Shown here: in pieces, positions 28,001-35,598 of the stretch
Layout: the number at the start of each line of letters is the position of its first letter
Position numbering within the stretch: position 1 is the first letter of the stretch
Origin: Xanthocytophaga flava
GTDB taxonomy: Bacteria; Bacteroidota; Bacteroidia; Cytophagales; 172606-1
NCBI RefSeq assembly: GCF_030068545.1
Contig: NZ_JASJOR010000035.1
Coordinates: 30,420 to 94,419, forward strand
DNA: 64,000 nucleotides
Reading direction: 5' to 3'
Made by a program: the position numbers and the translations under genes
The notes under the pieces: model-generated
The model's input: only the letters and a program-made list of their open reading frames with translations
Told to the model about the DNA's origin: nothing
Databases searched by the model: none

Positions 28001-28631
28001 TGCACTTATTCTTAAAGCGACAACCTTTTCTTCTGCTTATCTTGAAAATCAGGGAAAGGGACAATTCGCTATGCACCCGCTTCCTGTACAGGCACAATTT
28101 TCACCCATTTTTGGCTTGCTTACAAATGATGTAAACAATGATGGCAATCTGGATATTTTAGCAGTAGGCAATGACTATAGCAGAGAAACACTCTCAGGTT
28201 GGATGGATGCAGGAACAGGACTGTATTTACAGGGGGATGGGAAGGGCAACTTTACGCCAGCAAAGATAACAGAAACCGGATTTCAGGTAGATGGCGATGC
28301 CAAAGCGCTTACCCAGATAGTAGTAAGTACAAACAAAAGATTAGTGATCGCTACACAAAACCAGGATAGTGTGAAGGTATTTGAGCATCCACAAAATAAA
28401 GAGACTACGCTTTCCTATATACGTTTAAGTCCTAAAGATGCCAAAGCCGAGTTACGATGGACAAATGGAAAGAAACGCCTGGAAGAATTTTATTATGGTT
28501 CTGGCTATCTCTCCCAAACAACCCGCACATTAATTGTACCAAATGGTGTCACAGAAGTTGTAATTTTTGATCAGAAAAAGCAGAGTCGGAAAGAGGTATT
28601 TCACTCAAAGATTACTCAACGTTCCAGATAA
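25074..28631 (+). CDS. Large FG-GAP/VCBS repeat lipoprotein with ASPIC/UnbV domain (CRTAC1-like)
   Basis: The ATG at 25074 begins a lipoprotein signal peptide (MNITQICVWILCLGGLLGC). The 1185-residue product carries many FG-GAP/VCBS repeats recognisable by calcium-binding loops of the type D-x-D/N-x-D-G-D/x-x-D (for example DINNDGLQD, DYDRDGDLDMY, DFDNDGDLDL), in two arrays forming probable beta-propellers. They are separated near residues 500-610 by an ASPIC/UnbV domain (SGLGAKVWVYYDGK then RGYKSTIEDYEHFGMG). Such proteins are surface lipoproteins often encoded beside SusC/SusD pairs. Ligand binding rather than catalysis is inferred. A terminator separates it from susD, so it may have its own promoter. 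Confidence 0.9.
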   Translation: MNITQICVWILCLGGLLGCNSPQKNTLFTLLPSDHTGITFTNQIMESDTFNALRFEYIYNGGGVGVGDINNDGLQDIFFAGNMVSSKLYLNKGDFHFEDITEKAHINTSYWCTGVAMIDLNQDGLLDIYVSTIHPDKDKKVPNLFFLNKGIDAKGNVIFDEVASQIGLADSSYSTQAAFLDYDRDGDLDMYLLTNSSHENYDRNQAVGQHTDGSGKSVDKLFRNEGIGTNGLPNFKDISKESGIQTEGWGLGIVVNDINRDGYPDIYCANDFLSNDHLWINNCNGTFSNQAKKSFKHTEHNGMGMDIADINNDGLNDIVVMDMMPEDNLRQKTMFSTTGYDRFFLNRRQNYQNQHIRNVLQLNNGNGTFSDIGYLAGIYATDWSWSSLLADFDNDGYRDLLITNGYRKDITDLDFVSYSRDASLFGTDEARIKNAIKAVKGLEGVKKPNCIFHNNGDLTFTNLASEWGLDQPSYSNGAAYADFDNDGDLDLVMNNIDEEAFVYRNNVVQLQKETSIPNTNHFLRIRLQGEKPNTSGLGAKVWVYYDGKIQYTEHEIQRGYKSTIEDYEHFGMGKATKVDSLVVVWQSGNRQHLGPLSTDQVITLQEKNAHKQSVKSSITQSILFEETHSITYKHQETDFPDFKYGQALLSHKHSQQGPSIAVGDVNGDDLDDFIIGGSANDHATIFLQTTDHQFKQQSLPNKTSEDTGILLFDADNDGDNDLYCVSGSSEFGKEIYSYQDRFYRNNGKGIFTLDSTALSKTESSGSCVVACDYDKDGDLDLFVGGRVTPTQYPIPPLSYLLQNDGKGHFVNNTQKLCPELKKPGMVTSALWTDYDNDGWTDLIVTGEFMPITFFHNKQGQRFEKSELPNSGGWWNSITGGDFDNDGDIDYVAGNLGKNSLFQASEKYPVCVYAKDFDQNGTMDPVLCRYIDGKEYISHPRETLTDQIVSFRKTLTSYALYGKSTFTELFDSEKLKDALILKATTFSSAYLENQGKGQFAMHPLPVQAQFSPIFGLLTNDVNNDGNLDILAVGNDYSRETLSGWMDAGTGLYLQGDGKGNFTPAKITETGFQVDGDAKALTQIVVSTNKRLVIATQNQDSVKVFEHPQNKETTLSYIRLSPKDAKAELRWTNGKKRLEEFYYGSGYLSQTTRTLIVPNGVTEVVIFDQKKQSRKEVFHSKITQRSR

Positions 28632-28660
28632 ATACGTTTTATACTTATAAGATGCTCATT

Positions 28661-28728
28661 AGTAAATAAAGAGGTAGCAAAATTTAAGTTGTTCTGATTA
28701 CTTAAATTTTGTTCCCTCTTTATTTACT
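28661..28728. terminator. Very long bidirectional stem-loop between convergent genes
   Basis: Bases 28661-28689 pair with 28700-28728 over 29 positions with one mismatch and one G-U, around a 10-base loop. AT-rich ends supply T runs for both strands. It separates the FG-GAP gene from rfbA. Confidence 0.85.
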
Positions 28729-28755
28729 TTAAACTTTGATTGTATATAACAAAAA

Positions 28756-29616
28756 TCACCCAAGTACACTCATCAAATATCTTCCATACCCACTTTTTAC
28801 AAGAGGTTGAGCAATTGCTTCAAGTTGACTAGAAGAAATAAAACCTTCCCGATAAGCTACCTCTTCAATACAGCCAATTTTTAATCCCTGACGTTCCTCT
28901 ATTACTTGTACAAAAGTACCAGCCTGCATTAGTGAAGTAAATGTTCCTGTATCCAGCCAGGCAGTCCCCCGATCCAAAACACCAACATGCAACTTATCCT
29001 CTTCAAGATATTTCCGATTCACATCCGTTATCTCCAGTTCTCCTCTCGGACTAGGTTTTAGATTTTTAGCGATTTCCACAACATCATTATCATAAAAATA
29101 TAAGCCAGGAACTGCATAGTTAGATTTAGGTTTGGCAGGTTTTTCTTCAATAGAAACCGCTTTCATATTTTTATCAAACTCAACAACACCATATCGCTCC
29201 GGATCTGTCACATGATAGGCGAATACTCTTCCCCCAACTGGATCATTGTGCTGCTTCAACAATTTTCCCAAACCACTTCCATAAAAAATATTATCCCCTA
29301 AAACAAGGGCTGCCTTATCATTTCCAACAAATTCCTTCCCAATAATAAAAGCTTGGGCTAATCCATCTGGGCTAGGCTGAATAGCATAAGAAAAATTGCA
29401 TCCCAAACGTGATCCATCACCTAAAAGCTTTTGAAACATAGGCATATCATGGGGCGTAGATATAAACAATATGTCTTTAATACCTGCAAGCATTAAAGTA
29501 GACAATGGATAATAAATCATGGGCTTATCATACACAGGCATTAATTGTTTACTTACTGCCAATGTAAGCGGATGCAGCCGGGTTCCGGAGCCCCCTGCCA
29601 GTATAATACCTTTCAT
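28756..29616 (-). CDS. rfbA: Glucose-1-phosphate thymidylyltransferase
   Basis: The enzyme makes dTDP-glucose from dTTP and glucose 1-phosphate. The 286-residue protein has the nucleotidyltransferase signature GIILAGGSGTRLHPLT, the KQLMPVYDKPMIYYPLS block, GDNIFYGSGL and the EEKP motif, all typical of RmlA. Length is canonical. It is the last gene of a minus-strand nucleotide-sugar cluster and supplies the substrate for rfbB three genes upstream. Confidence 0.96.
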   Translation of the reverse strand: MKGIILAGGSGTRLHPLTLAVSKQLMPVYDKPMIYYPLSTLMLAGIKDILFISTPHDMPMFQKLLGDGSRLGCNFSYAIQPSPDGLAQAFIIGKEFVGNDKAALVLGDNIFYGSGLGKLLKQHNDPVGGRVFAYHVTDPERYGVVEFDKNMKAVSIEEKPAKPKSNYAVPGLYFYDNDVVEIAKNLKPSPRGELEITDVNRKYLEEDKLHVGVLDRGTAWLDTGTFTSLMQAGTFVQVIEERQGLKIGCIEEVAYREGFISSSQLEAIAQPLVKSGYGRYLMSVLG

Positions 29617-29700
29617 ATAAGCTGATTAATAGTGAGTATTGAATACTAAAATACAGGTATCCTGCTATATTCCTCTAAATTCTTTTATAGATGTTGCTAA

Positions 29701-30690
29701 TCAAGCTATGTAATTATCTCTAAACCACTCGACGGTAATTTTTAATCCCTGCTCAAACCGAACTTGAGGATCATAACCCAGTAAGCGAGTTGCTTTTGAA
29801 ATATCTGCAAGACTATCGCGAATATCTCCTGCTCGGTTAGGTGCATGTCCAGCAACAATAGCAGGGTTAATTTGATCTTTCAGAACAGAAAACAATTGAT
29901 TTAATGAAGTTCTCTCACCTACAGCAATATTGTAAACCTGATTAACTGCATCTTCGGAGGCGAAGGCAGCCTTAATATTTGCTTGTACTGCATTTGCAAC
30001 AAAGGTGAAGTCACGCGTTTGTTCTCCATCACCAAATATTTTAGGCGATATTCCATTTCGTAATGCATCGATCATCAATGGAATTACAGCAGCATATGCA
30101 CCCTGAGGGCTTTGTCTTGGACCAAATACATTAAAGTAACGTAATCCAATGATTTGCATGCCATATGTTTTACCAAATACATCTGCATACAATTCATTTA
30201 CATATTTTGTTACTGCATAAGGAGAAAGTGGCCTTCCAATTTCATCCTCTACCTTAGGAAGCTTTTTACTATCACCATATGTAGATGAAGATGCAGCATA
30301 TACAAATCGTTTTATTTTTGTATCTCTGGCAGCCACCAGCATATTCAAAAACCCATCAATATTCACAGTATTAGTTGTGATGGGATCGTTTACACTACGT
30401 GGTACAGACCCCAGAGCAGCCTGATGCAGTACAACATCCATATTCTGACAAGCAATCTGGCATGTCTCCAGATTACGAATATCACCCTCTATAAATTCAA
30501 AATTTGGATATGACATAAATGCATCCAGATTTGCCCGATAGCCAGTAGATAAATTGTCCAATACACGAACCTTGCCTGCACTATATTTCAGCAGGTATTC
30601 AACCAGATTAGATCCAATAAATCCGGCACCTCCCGTTATGAGAAAATTATAAGAAGATAAATCGTGTGTATGAAAAGGTGTTTCGTACAT
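29701..30690 (-). CDS. WbpP/TviC-type UDP-N-acetylglucosamine 4-epimerase
   Basis: This extended SDR enzyme probably interconverts UDP-GlcNAc/UDP-GlcNAcA and the galacto forms. It has the NAD site TGGAGFIGSNL, the SST and YAVTK catalytic residues (SSSTYGD then SPYAVTKYVNELYA) and the WbpP-specific strings ALGSVPRSVNDPITTN and LRYFNVFGPRQSPQGAYAAV. The ATG at 30690 (MYETPFHTHDLSSYNFLITG) fits relatives; an upstream start at 30717 would place initiation inside a hairpin. Together with the WbpO-type dehydrogenase at 33103 it suggests UDP-GalNAcA synthesis. Confidence 0.88.
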   Translation of the reverse strand: MYETPFHTHDLSSYNFLITGGAGFIGSNLVEYLLKYSAGKVRVLDNLSTGYRANLDAFMSYPNFEFIEGDIRNLETCQIACQNMDVVLHQAALGSVPRSVNDPITTNTVNIDGFLNMLVAARDTKIKRFVYAASSSTYGDSKKLPKVEDEIGRPLSPYAVTKYVNELYADVFGKTYGMQIIGLRYFNVFGPRQSPQGAYAAVIPLMIDALRNGISPKIFGDGEQTRDFTFVANAVQANIKAAFASEDAVNQVYNIAVGERTSLNQLFSVLKDQINPAIVAGHAPNRAGDIRDSLADISKATRLLGYDPQVRFEQGLKITVEWFRDNYIA

Positions 30691-30710
30691 AAAAAGGTCA
30701 GAAAATGTAT

Positions 30711-30753
30711 CTTGCATGATGTCTTATTATTGACAAATAGGACATCATGCAAG
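30711..30753 (-). promoter_or_regulatory. Intra-operon hairpin between rfbB and the WbpP-type gene
   Basis: A perfect 13-bp inverted repeat (CTTGCATGATGTC with its complement), extended by five weaker pairs, lies just upstream of the WbpP-type gene. No T run follows, so RNA processing or attenuation is more likely than simple termination. Confidence 0.45.
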
Positions 30754-30780
30754 GTTGCCTTCTATAATCAGCAAATTTAA

Positions 30781-31836
30781 TTATGAATGTTGATATTGTT
30801 TGGTATAATAGTCCTGATATGCACCAGAAGTAACATTGTCAAGCCATTCTGTATTGGTTAGATACCAGTCTACTGTTTTTTCCAGTCCTTCTTCAAATTG
30901 AAGTGAAGGCTTCCAACCTAAATCATTCATTATTTTTTGAGCATCAATCGCATAACGAAGATCATGTCCGGCCCGATCAGTTACAAAAGTGATAAGCTTC
31001 TCAGACTCACCTTCATTTCTGTTCAGCTTTCTATCCATTATGCGACATAACAAACGAACCAGATCTATGTTTGTCCATTCATTAAAACCACCTATGTTAT
31101 AGGTTTCGCCAATTTTCCCTTTATGGAAAACCGCATCAATAGCAGCAGCATGATCCAGAACATACAACCAATCTCTAACATTTTCACCCTTACCATAGAT
31201 TGGAAGTGGCTTATAGTTTTTGATATTGTTAATACATAAAGGTATCAGCTTTTCAGGGAAGTGGTTAGGTCCGTAATTATTAGAGCAATTAGATAATACA
31301 ACAGGCAGTTTATATGTATTATGGTATGCTCTTACAAAATGATCCGAAGCTGCTTTGGATGCAGAATAAGGAGATTGAGGGTCATACGATGTTTCTTCTG
31401 TAAAGAACTCATCCGGATTATGTAGGGAGCCATATACCTCATCAGTAGATACATGATAAAATAAATGATTATCCAGATCATCCTTCCAGGCTTCCTTTGC
31501 CGCATTGAGTAGTTGAACCGTACCTATTACATTTGTATGGACAAATGCCAATGGATCTTTAATAGAACGATCTACATGGCTCTCAGCAGCCAGATGGATC
31601 ACCCCATCAAAGTTATGCAGTGTAAATAAAACCTTTAGGGCCTCCGCATCCGTAATATCTCCCTTTATAAAGGTATAGTTTGGTGCGTTTTCGATATCTT
31701 TCAGGTTAGCCAGATTACCAGCATAGGTAAGCTTGTCCAGATTAAAAATATGATAATCTGAATAACGGTTCACAAATCGTCTTACAACATGCGATCCTAT
31801 AAAACCGGCACCTCCAGTGATAAGTATTTTTTTCAT
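30781..31836 (-). CDS. rfbB: dTDP-glucose 4,6-dehydratase
   Basis: RmlB converts dTDP-glucose to dTDP-4-keto-6-deoxyglucose. The ATG at 31836 (MKKILITGGAGFIGSHVVRR) is used rather than a start five codons upstream. Features are the NAD-binding glycine motif, HLAAESHVDRSI, the STDEVYGSL catalytic Thr-Asp-Glu block and the YSASKAASDHFVRAY Tyr-Lys pair. Length of 351 residues is normal. The genes for the later rhamnose steps (rfbC, rfbD) are not in this window. Confidence 0.96.
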   Translation of the reverse strand: MKKILITGGAGFIGSHVVRRFVNRYSDYHIFNLDKLTYAGNLANLKDIENAPNYTFIKGDITDAEALKVLFTLHNFDGVIHLAAESHVDRSIKDPLAFVHTNVIGTVQLLNAAKEAWKDDLDNHLFYHVSTDEVYGSLHNPDEFFTEETSYDPQSPYSASKAASDHFVRAYHNTYKLPVVLSNCSNNYGPNHFPEKLIPLCINNIKNYKPLPIYGKGENVRDWLYVLDHAAAIDAVFHKGKIGETYNIGGFNEWTNIDLVRLLCRIMDRKLNRNEGESEKLITFVTDRAGHDLRYAIDAQKIMNDLGWKPSLQFEEGLEKTVDWYLTNTEWLDNVTSGAYQDYYTKQYQHS

Positions 31837-31900
31837 AATATATTGATTCAAAGCTTCAGACAGTGTAAACTTCTTTGATCTCTATCAGAAAATTATCTTC

Positions 31901-32935
31901 TTATTCTTTTTCTTTAGATTGTAATCTCTGTTGCCAGTTCCAGGCATCCCGCATAGCTTCTTTCAAGGTTAGCTCTGTATGCCAGTTTAACACTTCTGAC
32001 GATTTATTTACCTCTGCGTAAATCTTCTCCACATCACCAGGTCTGCGTGGACCTATTTTGTATTGTAATTTTACTCCGGTAGCGTCTTCAAAGGCATGAA
32101 TAGCTTCTAATACAGTGCTTCCCTTACCGGTACCAATATTAAAAACCTCATAATATGAATCTGAAGTTTCTTTTTCCAGTAGTTGTAAGGCTTTTACATG
32201 TGCTTTTGCCAAGTCTACAACATGAATAAAATCCCGTACACAGGTACCATCCGGAGTATTGTAATCATTACCAAAAACCGTGATCGGAGGGCGTAATCCA
32301 GCTGCAGATTGTGTAATAAATGGAACCAGGTTTCCAGGCACACCTCTTGGTAACTCTCCAATCTGTCCAGTGGGGTGAGCACCTACTGGATTAAAATAAC
32401 GTAAAGATATTGCTTTCAGGGACTTATGTCCAATAGATACTGTCTGACGAAGTATTTCTTCACACATCTGCTTTGTGGCTCCATATGGTGACTGAGCAGG
32501 CAAAAATGGTGTTTGCTCTGTAACAGGTAGTTTCTCAGGTTGTCCATAGACTGTACAGGAAGATGAAAACACCAATTGTGTAGTATTGTATTGCAACATC
32601 AACTCTAATAACACTTGTGTAGAACCAAGGTTATTATGGAAATATTCAAGTGGTTTCTCTACAGACTCTCCAACAGCTTTATAGGCTGCAAAATGAATAA
32701 TACCCTGTATAGATTTCTCCTGCTGAAATATTTCTTCCATCTGCAGCTTATCATTACAATCTACTGCATATATCTTGGGGGCTTTACCAATAATTGCTTC
32801 AATACCTTTTAATACACTTTTTTCGGAGTTCGAAAAATTATCAACAATGATTGGTTCGTAACCAGATTGATACAACTCAACAACTGTGTGCGATCCTATA
32901 AAACCGGCACCTCCGGTTACTAATATCTTTTTCAT
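31901..32935 (-). CDS. galE: UDP-glucose 4-epimerase
   Basis: GalE interconverts UDP-glucose and UDP-galactose. The 344-residue SDR protein shows TGGAGFIGSHTVVELYQSGY, HFAAYKAVGESVEKPLEYF, the catalytic SSSCTVYG and YGATK elements, and the GalE-typical LRYFNPVGAHPTGQIGE and GTCVRDFIHVVDLAKAH. Length and motifs are canonical. It is in the same orientation as rfbB, with 64 bp between the two genes. Confidence 0.95.
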   Translation of the reverse strand: MKKILVTGGAGFIGSHTVVELYQSGYEPIIVDNFSNSEKSVLKGIEAIIGKAPKIYAVDCNDKLQMEEIFQQEKSIQGIIHFAAYKAVGESVEKPLEYFHNNLGSTQVLLELMLQYNTTQLVFSSSCTVYGQPEKLPVTEQTPFLPAQSPYGATKQMCEEILRQTVSIGHKSLKAISLRYFNPVGAHPTGQIGELPRGVPGNLVPFITQSAAGLRPPITVFGNDYNTPDGTCVRDFIHVVDLAKAHVKALQLLEKETSDSYYEVFNIGTGKGSTVLEAIHAFEDATGVKLQYKIGPRRPGDVEKIYAEVNKSSEVLNWHTELTLKEAMRDAWNWQQRLQSKEKE

Positions 32936-33102
32936 TTACCTGACTATGTGTATGTTAACAAATTGATATATTCAAATGGAAGCTCTAAAGTAATATGATT
33001 AATTAACTTTTTACATAAGTACCTGCCCTATAATAACTTACCTTCTCAAAAAGCATCACTTCCAGTTGACGCACAAAACAAATAATATACTTACAATATT
33101 CT

Positions 33103-34392
33103 TTATAGGGACCAATAGGTTAGTTTTTGAATCTTGTTCCGGAAAACACCCTTTATATCTATTACTATACCGTTTCCATTGCTAAGTGAATGAAAATATG
33201 ACTCTTCTAAAGAAATATAAGGTTTATGATTCACTGCAATCACGATTGCATCATATTTTCCTTCAGGCTTCTCTATCAACCCAAAACCATATTCATGTTT
33301 TAGTTCATCTGAATCTGCATAGGGATCTACTACATCAACCTGCACACTAAAGTTAATAAGTTCACTAACAACGTCTGCAACTTTAGAGTTACGGATATCT
33401 TCTACGTTCTCTTTAAAAGTAGCACCCATAACCAGTACCCGTGACTTGATAATATCTTTGCCCTGTTTCGCCATTAACTGAACAGTTTTTTTCGCCACAT
33501 AGGCTCCCATAGAGTCATTGATCTGACGTCCACTCAGAATTACTTCCGGAGTATGTCCTAGCTCCTTCGATTTATAGGTTAGATAATAAGGATCTACACC
33601 TATACAATGGCCACCGACCAACCCTGGACTAAATTTCAGGAAATTCCACTTGGTACCAGCAGCCTCCAGAACTTCATAGGTATTGATCTTCATTTTATCA
33701 AAGATCATAGAGAGCTCATTCATCAAAGCGATATTAAGATCTCTCTGGGTGTTTTCAATAATCTTTGCAGCTTCTGCAACTTTAATAGAGGACGCTTTAT
33801 AGACTCCTGCATCCACAACCAATTCGTATACCTTTGCAATGATGTCTAATGACTCAGCATCACATCCAGAAACTACCTTCGTGATTTTTGAGAGTGTATG
33901 TTCTTTATCACCAGGATTGATACGTTCAGGAGAGTATCCTACTTTAAAATCATTTGGAAACTTTAATCCAGACTCTCTTTCTAAAATAGGAATGCAGTCC
34001 TCTTCTGTACAACCCGGATAAACTGTTGATTCATATACAACATAGTCTCCATGTTTGAGAGCTTTTCCAACAGAAACAGATGCACCAATCAATGGTTTTA
34101 AATCAGGCATTGTATGGGCATCTATAGGTGTGGGCACAGCCACAATAAAAAAAGAAGCCTGCCTCAAAATCTCCAGAGAATCGGTAAATGTGATGTCACA
34201 ACCTTCAAACTCTGAGGAATCAAGTTCACCGCTGGGATCAATACCTTGCTGCATTAGCTGAATGCGCTTGGCATTAATGTCAAATCCAATGACTTTGATC
34301 TTTCTGGCGAAAGCCAATGCAATAGGGAGCCCTACATAGCCTAATCCGATGACGGCTAATGTTTTTTCCTTGGTAACAAGCTGATTATACAC
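33103..34392 (-). CDS. WbpO/TviB-type nucleotide-sugar 6-dehydrogenase
   Basis: The enzyme oxidises C6 of a UDP-N-acetylhexosamine to the uronic acid. The 429-residue protein has the NAD site GLGYVGLPIALAFA, YESTVYPGCTEE, the ENTQRDLNIALMNE block and the catalytic Cys in GLVGGHCIGVDPYYLTYK. These follow the WbpO/VipA/TviB family rather than the UDP-glucose dehydrogenase encoded at 35599. The start is a GTG at 34392. With the WbpP-type epimerase it could make UDP-GalNAcA as in Vi-antigen-like pathways. Confidence 0.9.
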   Translation of the reverse strand: MYNQLVTKEKTLAVIGLGYVGLPIALAFARKIKVIGFDINAKRIQLMQQGIDPSGELDSSEFEGCDITFTDSLEILRQASFFIVAVPTPIDAHTMPDLKPLIGASVSVGKALKHGDYVVYESTVYPGCTEEDCIPILERESGLKFPNDFKVGYSPERINPGDKEHTLSKITKVVSGCDAESLDIIAKVYELVVDAGVYKASSIKVAEAAKIIENTQRDLNIALMNELSMIFDKMKINTYEVLEAAGTKWNFLKFSPGLVGGHCIGVDPYYLTYKSKELGHTPEVILSGRQINDSMGAYVAKKTVQLMAKQGKDIIKSRVLVMGATFKENVEDIRNSKVADVVSELINFSVQVDVVDPYADSDELKHEYGFGLIEKPEGKYDAIVIAVNHKPYISLEESYFHSLSNGNGIVIDIKGVFRNKIQKLTYWSL

Positions 34393-34474
34393 TGACAGAA
34401 TAACTAGATAAGTATATGTATGAATAAATTAATGCCTCAAAAATAGTATCTTTTTGACAACCTGAGTCTTTTTT

Positions 34475-34542
34475 AAAAAAAATAGGCAGCTATCAGTATG
34501 TTTTCAGTGAATTTTCCACTAATCATATCTGATAACTGCCTA
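34475..34542 (-). terminator. Terminator after the UDP-xylose synthase gene
   Basis: Read on the minus strand, TAGGCAGTTATCAG pairs with CTGATAGCTGCCTA (one mismatch) across a loop of about 30 bases and is followed by a run of T (A run 34475-34482 on the plus strand). It splits the sugar cluster into two transcription units. Confidence 0.75.
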
Positions 34543-34560
34543 CCTAAAACAAAATAGACC

Positions 34561-35508
34561 TTATTTTTTCTTTTCGGAAACTACTTTTTTAAAGTACTCA
34601 TATGTAATTTTTAAGCCTTCTTCGCGCGATACCTTTGGCTCCCATCCCAGAATCTTTTTTGCCAGAGTAATATCTGGTTGACGCTGCTTGGGATCATCCT
34701 GTGGAAGTGGTTTATAGATTAACTTTTGCTGAGTACCTGTCAATTTGATAATCTCTTCACCAAATTGTTTAATTGTAATCTCAGAAGGATTTCCAATATT
34801 AACCGGAGAGGCATAATCACTCATCAACAATCGGTAGATACCTTCAACCAGATCATCTACATAACAGAATGAACGAGTCTGTGAGCCATCACCAAAGCAG
34901 GTAAGATCTTCACCACGTAAAGCCTGGCCAATAAATGCAGGCAATACCCGACCATCGTCCAAACGCATTCTAGGCCCATAGGTGTTAAAGATACGTATGA
35001 TACGGGTTTCTACCCCATGATACGTATGGTAAGCCATAGTGATAGCTTCCTGAAAACGTTTTGCTTCATCATATACACCCCGAGGACCTACCGGATTTAC
35101 ATTTCCCCAGTAATCTTCTTTTTGTGGGTGTACAAGAGGATCTCCATATACTTCGGAGGTAGAAGCAACCAGTATACGTGCTCCCTTTGCGCGAGCAAGC
35201 CCCAGCAGATTATGAGTACCTAAAGATCCAACTTTCAATGTTTGGATGGGTATCTTCAGATAATCAATAGGGCTGGCAGGAGAGGCAAAATGTAAGATAT
35301 AATCCAACTGTCCTGGAACATGTACAAACTTTGAAACATCATGATGATAGAATTCAAAGTTTGGCAACTTGAACAGATGTTCAATATTACGCAGATCACC
35401 TGTGATCAGGTTATCCATAGCTATTACATGATAGCCTTCTTTTATAAAGCGATCACATAAGTGTGACCCTAAGAAACCGGCTCCTCCGGTGATGAGTACT
35501 CTTTTCAT
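34561..35508 (-). CDS. uxs: UDP-glucuronate decarboxylase (UDP-xylose synthase)
   Basis: The enzyme decarboxylates UDP-glucuronate to UDP-xylose. The 315-residue SDR protein has TGGAGFLGSHLCDRFIKEGY, HFASPASPIDYLKIPIQTLK, TSEVYGDPLVHPQ, GVYDEAKRFQEA (catalytic Tyr-Lys) and RIFNTYGPRM, all hallmarks of bacterial UXS. Its substrate is supplied by the UDP-glucose dehydrogenase encoded just upstream at 35599, 90 bp away. Length is typical of soluble bacterial forms. Confidence 0.94.
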   Translation of the reverse strand: MKRVLITGGAGFLGSHLCDRFIKEGYHVIAMDNLITGDLRNIEHLFKLPNFEFYHHDVSKFVHVPGQLDYILHFASPASPIDYLKIPIQTLKVGSLGTHNLLGLARAKGARILVASTSEVYGDPLVHPQKEDYWGNVNPVGPRGVYDEAKRFQEAITMAYHTYHGVETRIIRIFNTYGPRMRLDDGRVLPAFIGQALRGEDLTCFGDGSQTRSFCYVDDLVEGIYRLLMSDYASPVNIGNPSEITIKQFGEEIIKLTGTQQKLIYKPLPQDDPKQRQPDITLAKKILGWEPKVSREEGLKITYEYFKKVVSEKKK

Positions 35509-35598
35509 ATAGTTACGTTAGACATTTCTGATCTCGCAATGAAGATAGAAAATAGTATTTTATAATTTTATATGAGATTCCTGAAGCAGGAAATAAAC

